From Allobogoriella alba (GTDB taxonomy: Bacteria > Actinomycetota > Actinomycetes > Actinomycetales > Actinomycetaceae), in NCBI RefSeq assembly GCF_042665525.1, contig NZ_JBHTCQ010000001.1:1426001-1490000 (forward strand): a stretch of 64,000 nt of DNA, given 5' to 3'. Positions 53,832-63,433 of the stretch are shown here, piece by piece. Every line of letters begins with the position of its first letter. The first letter of the stretch is position 1. The position numbers were made by a program, and so were the translations under genes. Under the pieces are notes generated by a model. The model ran no database searches, had not been told where the DNA came from, and saw only the letters and a list, made by a program, of their open reading frames with translations.

Positions 53832-53929
53832 CAAGTTTGCGGGCATCTTCCCAGGTCAGCGGCACTGGTCTGGAGCAAGCGCGGGGCGAATCGCGGCCAT
53901 AGCCGCACAACGTGCGCCAAGATGCCCCT

Positions 53930-56900
53930 ATGTCGACGACGATCCACGAAACTCTGGACGAGTTGTGGTCCACCGCGCTGGACCCGCGCGACAAGGGCGA
54001 CAAATTCGAGCGGCTCATCCAGGCGTACCTGAAGGCTGATCCCGAGTGGACGGCGAAGTTCTCTGACGTCTGGCTGTGGTCAGAGTGGCCCGGTCGCGAG
54101 GGCCGTCCGGACACCGGAATCGATCTCGTCGCCAAGCGTCGGGACACCGACGATCTGGCCGCCATCCAGGCCAAGTTCTACGACCCCGAGCGGACCGTGC
54201 CGAAGGCTGAGATCGACTCGTTCCTGAGTGCATCCAGCAAGGTCGGGTTCGTCGAGCGGTACATCTTCGACACCGCGAAGGCCTGGTCCAAGAACGCCGG
54301 CGACACCCTGGCTGGCCAGACAGTGCCCGTGCAGCGAGTGGACATTCAGTACCTCGCGGATGCGCAGATCGATTGGGGCCAGTTCCGGTGGGAGACTCCG
54401 GAGGTCGTCGTCCCGACGGGTCCGAAGACGCTCCGGCCGCACCAGCAGCGGGCGCTGGAAGACGTCCGCGAGGGCCTTGCGACCCATGACCGCGGTCGAC
54501 TCATCATGGCGTGTGGCACGGGTAAGACGTTCACGGCGCTCGGCATCGCGGAGGATCTAGTCGGCGTCGGCGGTTCGGTCCTCTTCCTCGTGCCGTCCAT
54601 CCAGCTGCTCTCCCAGTCGCTTCGCGAGTGGATGGCCAATACCTCCGTCGACATCCGCCCGTTCGCTGTCTGCTCGGACGTCCGTGTCGGTCGCAAGGTG
54701 AACACCGACGACGCCGACATGTCGACCATCGACCTGACCGAGCCCGCCACGACGGACGCAGAGACCCTCATCACCCGCTGGCGGAAGGGCCGCCATGCGA
54801 AGGAGCGCATGACGGTCGTCTTCGCCACCTACCAGTCGATCGACGTGGTCATCGAGGCCCAGAAGCGCGGACTACCGGAGTTCGACCTGGTGATCTGCGA
54901 CGAAGCCCATCGCACGACCGGCGTGACGTTGTCAGGAGCAGACGAGTCAGCGTTCGTGCGCGTGCACGACCAGAACCGCCTACGAGCGAAGAAGCGCCTC
55001 TACATGACGGCCACGCCGCGGGTGTTCGGCGAGGACGTGCACAAGAAGGCCAAGGACACCGACGCGGTTTTGGCCGATATGAACGACGAGTCGATGTTCG
55101 GCCCGGAGCTCCACCGCCTCGGCTTCGGCGATGCCGTGGAGGCCAATCTGCTCACCGACTACAAAGTCGTCGTCCTCGCCGTCGACGAGAAGTACGTGGC
55201 CGAGAACTTCCAGCAGACCATGGCCCAGAACGGCGAGATCGCCCTCGACGACGCCGCCAAGCTCATCGGCTGCTGGAGCGGGCTGTCCAAGAACCAGGGC
55301 CGCGGTGACCTCTCCGACCCGCAGCCGCTCGGGACAAACCCGCCGATGCGGATGGCCGTCGCGTTCGCCAAGGACATCAAGTCATCGAGGGCCGCAGCCC
55401 AGGCGTTTCCCGCCATGGTCGACCGTGCCCTCCTCGACGTGCCCGACGGCGGCACCGCGCTCAAGGTCGAGGCACAGCACGTCGACGGCACAATGGGTAT
55501 CCACGAACGCAACGCCCACCTCGCCTGGCTCAGGGCCGAGACACCCGACGACGTCTGCCGGGTACTGACCAACGCGCGCTGCCTTTCCGAGGGCGTCGAC
55601 GTCCCCGCGCTGGACGCCGTCCTGTTCCTCACGCCCCGCGGCTCACAGGTGGACATCGTGCAGTCCGTGGGTCGAGTGATGCGAAAGTCGCCCGGCAAGC
55701 AGTTCGGCTACATCATCCTGCCCGCCGTGATCCCGTCCGGTACGCCTCCGGAGGAGGCGCTCAAGGACAATGAGAAGTACCGGACGATCTGGCAGGTTCT
55801 GCAGGCGCTGCGCTCTCACGACGACCGCTTCCACGCGATCATCAACCAGATCGAGCTCAACAAGCAGCCGCCACCGAACATCGTCATCGACACGGTTCCG
55901 CCACCGGCCGACGTGGAGCAGATCGCGGGCGGCGGAGAGCAGCCGCAGTACGCACAGCTCACCCTCGAGTTCCCAGCTGAGTTCCGCGACGCCATGTACG
56001 CCCGCATCGTGCAGAAGGTGGGCGAGCGGAGGTACTGGGAGACGTGGGCCAAAGACGTCGCCGACATCGCTCACGCCCACATCACCCGCATCAACGGACT
56101 CCTGTCAGACCCGGATTCGCCACAGGCCAAGGAGTTCGACGCGTTCCTTACCGGGCTGCGCGAGTCGCTGAACGACTCGATCACATCCGACGATGCGGTC
56201 GAGATGCTCGCACAGCACCTTGTCACCCGCCCGGTCTTCGAGGCGCTCTTCGAGGAATACGCGTTCGCCGACACCAACCCCGTGGCCCGGATCATGGAGA
56301 AGATGCTCGCCAGCCTGGACGAGCACCCGCTCGCCGCCGAGAACGCCACACTCGAAGGCTTCTACCAGTCCGTCCGACGACGCATCGCCGGTGTCGACAA
56401 CGCCGAAGGCAAGCAGAAGATCCTCATCGAGCTCTACGACAAGTTCTTCGCCACCGCGTTCAAGAAGACCGTCGACAAGCTCGGCATCGTCTACACCCCG
56501 GTCGAGATCGTCGACTTCATCCTCCGCTCCGCCGACGACGTGCTCCGCCAAGAGTTCGGGCAGGGCCTCACGGACGAAGGCGTCCACATACTCGACCCCT
56601 TCACGGGAACCGGATCCTTCCTCGTCCGGCTGCTCCAGTCGGGACTCATCAAGCCGCACGATCTGGCCCGCAAGTATGCGAACGAGATCCACGCCAACGA
56701 GATCCTCCTGCTGGCCTACTACATCGCCACGGTCAACATCGAGACGACGTACGCCTACCTCGCCGGCGAGCAGAAGGAGTTCCCGGGCCTCGTCCTAACC
56801 GACACCTTCCAGTCCTGGGAGCCCGACGACACCCCCGATCTTGGCATTTTCGTCGAGAATAACGAGCGCCTGCAGAGACTCAAGAAGCTCCCGATCACGG

Positions 56901-58699
56901 TTATCATCGGCAACCCGCCCTACTCCTCGGGTCAAGACTCCGCCAACGACGACAACGCCAACGAGAAGTACCCCTCGCTCGACGAGGAGATCCGCAAGAC
57001 GTACGCCGAGCGTTCGACAGCCACACTGAAGAATTCGCTCTACGACTCCTACATCCGTGCGATCAAGTGGGCAACCCTTCGCATCGGCGAACGAGGCCTG
57101 ATCGCATACGTCACCAACGGCGGCTTCCTCGACTCCAACACGGCCGACGGCATGCGCAAGGCACTCGTCGAGGAGTTCTCGTCGATCTACGTCTACAACC
57201 TCCGCGGCAACCAGCGCACCGCAGGCGAACAATCCCGCAAGGAGGGCGGCAAGGTCTTTGGCGGCGGCAGCCGTGCCACCGTTGCCATCACTCTCCTCGT
57301 CAAGGACCCCAACAACACCGGCCCCGCCACCATCCACTACACCGACATCGGCGACTACCTCACCGCTGAACAGAAACTCAGCAAAGTCGCAGACGTAGGG
57401 AGCGTCTTCGACCTGCACACGACCAGGATCACTCCGAACGAACACGGCGACTGGCTCAACCAACGCCGTGACGACTTCACCCGCTTCATGCCCATCTCTT
57501 CGGAGGGGAAAGACACTGCGCTCTTCGATTCCCGAAGCAGAGGACTTGAGACTGGCAGGGATGCTTGGGTCTACAACTTTGGGTCGGAGCGGCTTCAAGC
57601 TTCCATGCGTCTAGCGTGCGAAACATACTCGGAGGTGCTTCGGGGTGAAGACACTAATGATGAGCGGCGCATAAAGTGGACCGACAGCCTTCGGTCAATC
57701 TTGAGCAAGAGAACCGAACTAGCCTTCGTCTCGGAGGCGCCGCGGAGCGCGATATATCGTCCGTTCCAACGTGTGCGCCTTTACCCGGATACGATGTGGT
57801 ACCACCGACCCAAGGTGGCGCGTGACGTATTCCCTCCGCGTCAGGGAGCAGCGAATGTTGGGCTATACGTGTTGGGGCCGGGCGCAACGGCAAAATTCGC
57901 AGTCCTTGCGATTGACGCTGTCCCAGACATTCAGGCGCTTGGAGCTGGCCAAAACGGTCAGGTGTTGCCGCGCTGGCGCTACGAGAAGGTCGAAGACTCA
58001 GAGATGCTCGATCTTGGTGGCGTGGGAGGGGTGGTCGACGGGTATCGCCGGGTCGACAACATCACCGACGAGACACTGAAGCGGTTCCGCGCGGCATACG
58101 GCTCGACAATCTCGAAAGACAGCGTCTTCTTCTACGTCTACGGCCTGCTGCACTCGCCGGAGTACCGAGAGACGTACGCGGCGGATCTGAAGAAGATGCT
58201 GCCGCGGATCCCGTTAATTGCCGACTTCACCGGCTACGCGGATGCCGGCCGTAAGTTGAGCGAGCTCCATCTCGGCTATGAGACTGTCGATCCCTACCCA
58301 CTTGATGGTCTGGCCGCGCAGCCGCCGACGTGGATCGATCCGTACGACTATTACGCCGTCGGCGACAAGAAGATGCGCTTCGGCGGCAAGGGACGGGACA
58401 AGGACCGCTCAGTCATCCACTACAACGACCACATCACGCTTACGGGCATACCTGACGAGGCCTACCGCTACCAGCTCGGCTCTCGCTCAGCGATCGAGTG
58501 GATGGTCGATCGCTACTGGATCAAGACCGACAAGCCCTCGGGCATCGTCAACAACCCCAACCACTGGTCCCGCGAAGTCGGCGACCCGCGCTACATCATC
58601 GACCTCCTCGCCCGCATCGTCACCGTCAGCCTGGAGACGATGAAGATCGTCGACAACCTGCCACCGCTCGACATCATCAACGAATCGGGAGTTGCCTGA
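53930..58699 (+). CDS. Single-chain type ISP restriction-modification enzyme (nuclease, helicase, N6-adenine methyltransferase)
   Basis: 1589 residues. An Mrr-like nuclease at the N terminus has Asp61/Asp65 (DTGID) and QAK at 80-82. A superfamily-2 translocase follows: Walker A MACGTGKT (about 194-201), CDEAH (324), MTATPR, and motif VI QSVGRVMRKSPGK. A helical coupler leads to the methyltransferase, motif I DPFTGTGS (about 889) and motif IV GNPPYS (about 994). The C-terminal third (about 1185-1560) is target recognition and tail. This is the LlaGI/LlaBIII plan: one protein methylates one strand of its site and cleaves unmodified DNA after translocation. All catalytic motifs look intact. The recognition part is AT-richer than the rest. 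The stop overlaps the DUF262 gene (TGATG). Confidence 0.93.
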   Translation: MSTTIHETLDELWSTALDPRDKGDKFERLIQAYLKADPEWTAKFSDVWLWSEWPGREGRPDTGIDLVAKRRDTDDLAAIQAKFYDPERTVPKAEIDSFLSASSKVGFVERYIFDTAKAWSKNAGDTLAGQTVPVQRVDIQYLADAQIDWGQFRWETPEVVVPTGPKTLRPHQQRALEDVREGLATHDRGRLIMACGTGKTFTALGIAEDLVGVGGSVLFLVPSIQLLSQSLREWMANTSVDIRPFAVCSDVRVGRKVNTDDADMSTIDLTEPATTDAETLITRWRKGRHAKERMTVVFATYQSIDVVIEAQKRGLPEFDLVICDEAHRTTGVTLSGADESAFVRVHDQNRLRAKKRLYMTATPRVFGEDVHKKAKDTDAVLADMNDESMFGPELHRLGFGDAVEANLLTDYKVVVLAVDEKYVAENFQQTMAQNGEIALDDAAKLIGCWSGLSKNQGRGDLSDPQPLGTNPPMRMAVAFAKDIKSSRAAAQAFPAMVDRALLDVPDGGTALKVEAQHVDGTMGIHERNAHLAWLRAETPDDVCRVLTNARCLSEGVDVPALDAVLFLTPRGSQVDIVQSVGRVMRKSPGKQFGYIILPAVIPSGTPPEEALKDNEKYRTIWQVLQALRSHDDRFHAIINQIELNKQPPPNIVIDTVPPPADVEQIAGGGEQPQYAQLTLEFPAEFRDAMYARIVQKVGERRYWETWAKDVADIAHAHITRINGLLSDPDSPQAKEFDAFLTGLRESLNDSITSDDAVEMLAQHLVTRPVFEALFEEYAFADTNPVARIMEKMLASLDEHPLAAENATLEGFYQSVRRRIAGVDNAEGKQKILIELYDKFFATAFKKTVDKLGIVYTPVEIVDFILRSADDVLRQEFGQGLTDEGVHILDPFTGTGSFLVRLLQSGLIKPHDLARKYANEIHANEILLLAYYIATVNIETTYAYLAGEQKEFPGLVLTDTFQSWEPDDTPDLGIFVENNERLQRLKKLPITVIIGNPPYSSGQDSANDDNANEKYPSLDEEIRKTYAERSTATLKNSLYDSYIRAIKWATLRIGERGLIAYVTNGGFLDSNTADGMRKALVEEFSSIYVYNLRGNQRTAGEQSRKEGGKVFGGGSRATVAITLLVKDPNNTGPATIHYTDIGDYLTAEQKLSKVADVGSVFDLHTTRITPNEHGDWLNQRRDDFTRFMPISSEGKDTALFDSRSRGLETGRDAWVYNFGSERLQASMRLACETYSEVLRGEDTNDERRIKWTDSLRSILSKRTELAFVSEAPRSAIYRPFQRVRLYPDTMWYHRPKVARDVFPPRQGAANVGLYVLGPGATAKFAVLAIDAVPDIQALGAGQNGQVLPRWRYEKVEDSEMLDLGGVGGVVDGYRRVDNITDETLKRFRAAYGSTISKDSVFFYVYGLLHSPEYRETYAADLKKMLPRIPLIADFTGYADAGRKLSELHLGYETVDPYPLDGLAAQPPTWIDPYDYYAVGDKKMRFGGKGRDKDRSVIHYNDHITLTGIPDEAYRYQLGSRSAIEWMVDRYWIKTDKPSGIVNNPNHWSREVGDPRYIIDLLARIVTVSLETMKIVDNLPPLDIINESGVA

Positions 58700-60474
58700 T
58701 GATCAAGTCGGCCAATCAGTACCCCGTGCACACGCTGTTCAGCCACGAGGGCAACGTGATGTACCGAGTACCGCCCTACCAGCGGGAGTACTCCTGGATG
58801 AAGCCGCAATGGGAAGACTTGTTCGAGGACCTCATCGAGGCAGACGGGCAACATTTCCTCGGCACCATCATCACGCTCGACCAGACGACCGACACTCTGC
58901 AGAGCAACATCCTGGAGGTCATCGACGGGCAGCAACGACTCACAACGCTGACCCTTCTCCTGGCCGCGTGCTACTCAGTGCTCAAGGAGCACATCGACGA
59001 ACTCGACGAGGACACTCGCACAGACGTCACCAACCTGAGTCGACAGCTCGTCCGCAAGTCCGACAAGCAGCCGCGGGTGACGCCGCAGAAGCAAGGACGC
59101 AACCTCGCGGACTACCGGCGCGTACTGGAAGAGGCAGGGCTGCCGATCAAGGGCGAGTGGAAGGCGTACTTCCCGAGTCGCAGGGTGGCCAAGTGCTACC
59201 GCTACTTCCGGTCAGCGATCGTGCGACTCGCAGAGCAGGATGGAGTCACTCAACCGGCTGCCGCGCTGCGTGTCCTCGAGGCAGCGAAACGCGCGGTTCT
59301 TGTGAAGATCGAGGTCGCGAGCCATGCCGACGCGTTCGTCCTGTTCGAGTCGCTGAACAACCGTGGCATGCCACTCTCGCCGGTCGACCTCATCAAGAAC
59401 CACCTCCTCGCCGAATCCGAGAAGAAGCGGATCATGCACGTCGACGAGGCCTTCCAACATTGGAACGCGATGCTGACGAACCTGGGTGATAACTACGCCA
59501 CCCAGGAGCGCTTTCTGCGGCACTACTACAACGCGTTCAAGTCGGAGCTGCCTGACGTGCCGAACGCGACGGTCGCCACGAAGTCCCGGCTGATCCGGAT
59601 CTACGAAACCTTGCTAGGGGGCGACCTCCGGAGTGTCGTCGACAAGCTGGTGGACGCGAGCGAGATCTACGGCCGCATCAACTGCGTCGTCGAGGTCGAT
59701 CAGCCGACATCTCTCGATCGGGCATTCCAACGCCTCATGCGTGCCCAGGGGGCGCCGTCCTACGTCCTCGTCATGTGGCTGTTGTCGAAGCGGCATGAGC
59801 TCGAGTTGACTGCCGGCCATATCGAGACCGCGGTAGACAGGCTCACGAGCTTCTTCGTGAGACGGAACCTAACCGGCTACCCGCCGACGTACGCACTCGC
59901 CAAGCTGTTCATGGACACGATCGACGCTGTTGGCGGTGCGCGCGGAGACGATGTCGTTGCTGTTGTTTCTCGGAGACTCAGCGCTGCTTCAGCTGGTGAT
60001 GGCGTCTTCCGGGACCGACTGCTGGGCAGGATCTACGAGGAGAACACCGACGTCGCCCGGTTCATCCTCGCGACGCTAGCCGAGGACGGCATGACCAAGG
60101 AGACGTCAGTCGACCTATGGCGTCAGGAGAAGAACCACTTCGTGTGGACGATCGAGCACATCCTGCCCCAGGGGGAGAACCTCCCGCCCGCTTGGCAGGA
60201 GATGCTCGGCGGCTCAGAGTTGGCAGCGCAGGTGCAGGAGGAGCACAAGCACAGGCTGGGGAACCTCACCATCACGGCCTACAACAGCAATCTTGGCAAC
60301 AAATCATTCATCGAGAAGCGTGACCGTCAAGACTCCGCGGGGAGGTACATCGGCTACCGGAACGGGCTCACGCTCAACGCGACGCTCGCTCAGCGGGAGT
60401 CCTGGACGGCTGCCGACATCGAGGAACGAACTAACGCACTCGCGGACAAGGTGCTGGCCAGGTTCCCGCTCTGA
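58699..60474 (+). CDS. DUF262/DUF1524 protein, GmrSD-type (type IV) nuclease
   Basis: 591 residues from ATG 58699, overlapping the ISP stop. The DUF262 half has YRVPPYQREYSW, VIDGQQRLTTL (about residue 76) and FESLNNRGMPLSPVDLIKN; DGQQR is the nucleotide-using motif. The DUF1524 half has WTIEHILPQ (about 486) and HRLGNLTI...NSNLGNKSF (about 518-537), an HNH-like His-Me nuclease. GmrSD enzymes cut glucosylated hydroxymethyl-cytosine phage DNA, and relatives serve in BREX (BrxU) and other systems. Co-translation with the restriction enzyme suggests a joint defence unit covering modified and unmodified DNA. Confidence 0.9.
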   Translation: MIKSANQYPVHTLFSHEGNVMYRVPPYQREYSWMKPQWEDLFEDLIEADGQHFLGTIITLDQTTDTLQSNILEVIDGQQRLTTLTLLLAACYSVLKEHIDELDEDTRTDVTNLSRQLVRKSDKQPRVTPQKQGRNLADYRRVLEEAGLPIKGEWKAYFPSRRVAKCYRYFRSAIVRLAEQDGVTQPAAALRVLEAAKRAVLVKIEVASHADAFVLFESLNNRGMPLSPVDLIKNHLLAESEKKRIMHVDEAFQHWNAMLTNLGDNYATQERFLRHYYNAFKSELPDVPNATVATKSRLIRIYETLLGGDLRSVVDKLVDASEIYGRINCVVEVDQPTSLDRAFQRLMRAQGAPSYVLVMWLLSKRHELELTAGHIETAVDRLTSFFVRRNLTGYPPTYALAKLFMDTIDAVGGARGDDVVAVVSRRLSAASAGDGVFRDRLLGRIYEENTDVARFILATLAEDGMTKETSVDLWRQEKNHFVWTIEHILPQGENLPPAWQEMLGGSELAAQVQEEHKHRLGNLTITAYNSNLGNKSFIEKRDRQDSAGRYIGYRNGLTLNATLAQRESWTAADIEERTNALADKVLARFPL

Positions 60475-60630
60475 CGGGCATCTGACGTCGGTGACCTGTC
60501 AGCCTGGGCACCGTGCCCGAGGGCCCTTCTCGGGCTTGAGTCGTCAGTGGACTTTGGCAGTCATGAGATTGGTACGCGACGTGCCGATTTGTGGTCACGC
60601 ATGTGGGTCCTGCGTCGTACTGTGAGCGTT

Positions 60631-62346
60631 GTGAGCACTCCGCAAATCCCTGGATACTTCTCCGACCAACACTCGGACCTCGCGAGTCTGTGGAATCGCC
60701 CTGAAGGTGAGTATCCAGACGCGCTTTGGCCAACCAGCCGGCTTCAGGATATCGACTCAAGTCCTTCCGGTTGGGTAGTGGTCGATGAATATGTGCATAC
60801 CCCGCTGGAGCACGGAGGTCGTGGGTGCGTGCTGATCCCAGAGGGAAGCGAGGAGTCAGCGCTCGGCGGAACGTCATGGATCGGACGAGGACTCGGCTCC
60901 TTCGGCGTCTGGACCACGCCGAGCGATGGTAGTACTGGCTACGTCGACGGGCTTACGGAAGAAGAGTATGGCGCCGAGGTCACGTTCCTTGTCCAAGCGC
61001 GACGTGCTACCGGAACGAACCTACCCCAGATCGATGTGGCGCTTCCGTTCCTCTGGTTCTGGGATGCCTTCGAAGTTGTCAACGGATGGAACTACGTGAG
61101 TGCCGCCGGACGCGAGCATCAACTTCTTCGATTTGAGCGAACAGACGAGGCGTGGAAGGTGGAGGTTCGAGTCCTGGAACTCCGGACATTCCTCAAATGT
61201 TGCAGAAAGTCAGCTGTCGTTCAAGTTGACTACACGACGAAACTGGACAGTCACCCCTTCGTGCGAGTGGACGACACCTTCAAACGAAACTGGGTGAGCG
61301 TCGACTTCCACGCCCTTAACGACGCGACATTCGGAAGTGACCGTCCGTCCATGTCGCGGATCTTGGGTCAGTATGTGTTGGAAGGCCAGAATACGTCGAG
61401 GAGACCCCGATGGGAGGGATCTCACTCGGCGACAGACTTCCCAAACTTCGTCTATGGCGTCGATCCGGAGACGGGAAATCCCTTAACCCATTCTTGCAAC
61501 CCTGACGAGCTCGGGTCGTACCACGACCTCGACGACTCTCGGCTCCACTATCTCACGCCGATATACTTCAAACGAGCGGTGCTTCAGGACTACGTGTCGG
61601 AACCTGGACGATACGAAGTTACTCCGTTCAGGCTGTCCTGTCTCAGCCTTTGGGGAGTCGACATTTCGATCAACAGCGCAGGTCTCGTGGAGGTGTACCT
61701 CGGAGACATCGGTGCCAAGATTCCAGAGGAGGAGTGGGGACATTGGCGCACGTACAATGTTCCCCCAGAGGGCAAGATGGAAGAGGGTCGATTTCGTCGA
61801 GATTTCCTAAACCAAATCGCCTCATCCCCGGACCCGATAGGCGACCTACGGCGGGCGCGTACGAAGGCGAACGAGGCGGCACGTCAGGGTCTCGGACGCG
61901 AGCTGTGGCGCCCGCTACCGGCGGACCTCGAGCCTCAATACCGGTCACTTACGGGTCCGCTCACCGATGACCCGTCTGCCATCATCGGCCCGCTGCTGGT
62001 CGTTTCGAAGGTCTTCGTGGACGGGCTCGACTCGAAGCTCCTCAAGCGTGTAGTCCAGGACGCGGAGAAGGGCGAAAGGTCGCTCTCCCTCCTTAGGAAG
62101 TTGCTCGCGTCACTGGGTGACCAGGACGATGTCTCGAAGGTCCTACGGGACTTGTATGCGATTCGTTCGCGTGGGGGTGTGGCGCACCTCAGCAACTCGG
62201 AGTCGAGGGCGGTCATTGGTGAGCTCGGAATCTCCGAACTGGCACCAATTGCGGCTTTCGAGGCGGTCGTCAAGAGCGTCGAGGAGGCGGTGTCACGGAT
62301 TGGAGATCTTCTGCGGCACGCCTCGCCTGCGCCCGACGCTGGCTGA
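60631..62346 (+). CDS. Uncharacterised island protein with C-terminal HEPN-like motif
   Basis: About 571 residues from GTG 60631, which follows TACTGT (60618-60623) closely as a leaderless start; longer starts to 60547 are possible. The gene is clearly AT-richer than the host genes. The N-terminal 400 residues are beta-rich with many Trp/Tyr (LPFLWFWDAFEVVNGWNYV, HWRTYNVPPEGK) and match no family I know. The last 120 residues are helical and contain RSRGGVAH, an R-x4-H sequence (Arg514, His519) of the kind found in HEPN ribonucleases. Its place behind the ISP and GmrSD genes suggests defence, perhaps as a sensor-effector. Confidence 0.65.
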   Translation: MSTPQIPGYFSDQHSDLASLWNRPEGEYPDALWPTSRLQDIDSSPSGWVVVDEYVHTPLEHGGRGCVLIPEGSEESALGGTSWIGRGLGSFGVWTTPSDGSTGYVDGLTEEEYGAEVTFLVQARRATGTNLPQIDVALPFLWFWDAFEVVNGWNYVSAAGREHQLLRFERTDEAWKVEVRVLELRTFLKCCRKSAVVQVDYTTKLDSHPFVRVDDTFKRNWVSVDFHALNDATFGSDRPSMSRILGQYVLEGQNTSRRPRWEGSHSATDFPNFVYGVDPETGNPLTHSCNPDELGSYHDLDDSRLHYLTPIYFKRAVLQDYVSEPGRYEVTPFRLSCLSLWGVDISINSAGLVEVYLGDIGAKIPEEEWGHWRTYNVPPEGKMEEGRFRRDFLNQIASSPDPIGDLRRARTKANEAARQGLGRELWRPLPADLEPQYRSLTGPLTDDPSAIIGPLLVVSKVFVDGLDSKLLKRVVQDAEKGERSLSLLRKLLASLGDQDDVSKVLRDLYAIRSRGGVAHLSNSESRAVIGELGISELAPIAAFEAVVKSVEEAVSRIGDLLRHASPAPDAG

Positions 62347-62661
62347 GGCGTGATGTTCGGCGATGGTGGCGATGGCCGATCGCCAGGCCCTCTGCGTGAG
62401 AACTTTCTCTACTGACTCAAGCGTGCTTCGCGCGCGGCGCAGGCGGCGGGCATGCGGCGCTGGCGCGCCGGTCCCGCCGCGACCTGCTCCAGGCTGAAGT
62501 CGCACGATGGAGTCGTCATTTTGCACCAAGAGACGCCGTCGGAGCCTGGTACCCCCGTGGTACCCCGCGACGAGCTACCCGGGGCTGCCAGCAACGCCTG
62601 CAACGCCAGAACCCGCACGAAACGGCGGATCGTCAGCCGTCCGACGTCTTCGCAACGAAAC
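62347..62661. other. 315-bp intergenic right end of the island
   Basis: No supported gene. Two GGTACC sites flank CCCGT at about 62550-62567, and there is a CAACGCC(TG)CAACGCC direct repeat near 62594. Both could be remnants of integrase-binding arm sites or of a deleted integrase end. A frame reading through it into the attachment repeat has no ribosome site. Confidence 0.4.
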
Positions 62662-62692
62662 GGTCGCGGGTTCGAGTCCCGCTAGCTCCACC
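62662..62692 (+). repeat. Right attachment-site repeat (partial tRNA-Ala copy)
   Basis: Exact 31-bp duplicate of the tRNA-Ala 3' end at 52994-53024, in the same orientation; an imperfect match runs back to 62649. Marks the distal end of the inserted element, about 9.7 kb from the first copy. Confidence 0.85.
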
Positions 62693-62788
62693 AAACGGCT
62701 TCCCACCCGCGGCAGCGCAGCGACAGGACTGCGCCTCCGGTACGTACGATGGCGCGACCTTGCCCAGTGGTCGAAGGGATCATCAGGG

Positions 62789-63331
62789 ATGTCACGCGAG
62801 CGAGCCTTCCGGGCAGCGACTGCCTGCGTAGGCGACATTCGGCCAACCCGTTCCCTGAACTCCCGGCATTCGGTTGCCGAGGTGGTCGAGGGCGAATTCG
62901 GCCAGGGCGTGCTGAAGTACGGCCGGAATGAGGATGAGGTCAGGGGCATAGCGTGGGAGGCCTCGCTGTTGGCCTCGGACCCCGGGACGTTCGGCGATCG
63001 CCTCGTTGCGCGAAGCGTCGACGGTGCCTCCGTTTGGTCGATACAACGCCTGCTGCGAGGGCCGTCAGCCGTCGGGCGCGCTCGCGTGGCCACGCGCCGT
63101 GAGTTCGTGCCGATCGCATACCCCGACGATGCTGCGTTCGCCGACCGCCTTGCAGCCGTGGAAGGCGGTCGGGTGCAGTCCTTCTCCGACGTCGGCGCGG
63201 CGCCGTTCCGGCCGCTGGAGGCAGTTCTCCGCGAGGCCATGCGCGGCGGTGCCGGGTGCGGCGTCGGCGGTGCGGCCGAACTCGCCGATCGTCTTGCCGA
63301 TCTGCTCGAGGCGACACCGGGCGAGGATTGA
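62789..63331 (+). CDS. Hypothetical protein (180 aa)
   Basis: ATG 62789 gives MSRERAFRAATACVGDIRPTRSLNSRHS. Soluble, Ala/Arg rich, with SVAEVVEGEFGQGVLKYGRNEDEVRG and VWSIQRLLRGPSAVGRARVA. I do not recognise the family. GC content is intermediate, codon use is host-like, and it lies just outside the right attachment repeat, so it may be part of an older insertion or of the backbone. The start is uncertain because no clear ribosome site is seen. Confidence 0.5.
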   Translation: MSRERAFRAATACVGDIRPTRSLNSRHSVAEVVEGEFGQGVLKYGRNEDEVRGIAWEASLLASDPGTFGDRLVARSVDGASVWSIQRLLRGPSAVGRARVATRREFVPIAYPDDAAFADRLAAVEGGRVQSFSDVGAAPFRPLEAVLREAMRGGAGCGVGGAAELADRLADLLEATPGED

Positions 63332-63433
63332 CCAGTCACGCGCCGGCTTTCGATTACCCGTCAGGAATCGAGAAGCCCGCTCCTCGGGGTCGCGCATAGC
63401 GTGTGACCACCCATCGGAACGAGGAGAGGGACC

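Noticed and set aside
53025..62661. Search for an integrase, recombinase or transposase in the island
   Set aside because: None of the open frames shows the R-H-R-Y or serine-recombinase motifs; recorded as absent.
62507..62788. N-terminal extension of the 180-aa gene reading through the right attachment repeat
   Set aside because: Crosses tRNA-derived sequence, no ribosome site, composition changes; ATG 62789 is preferred.
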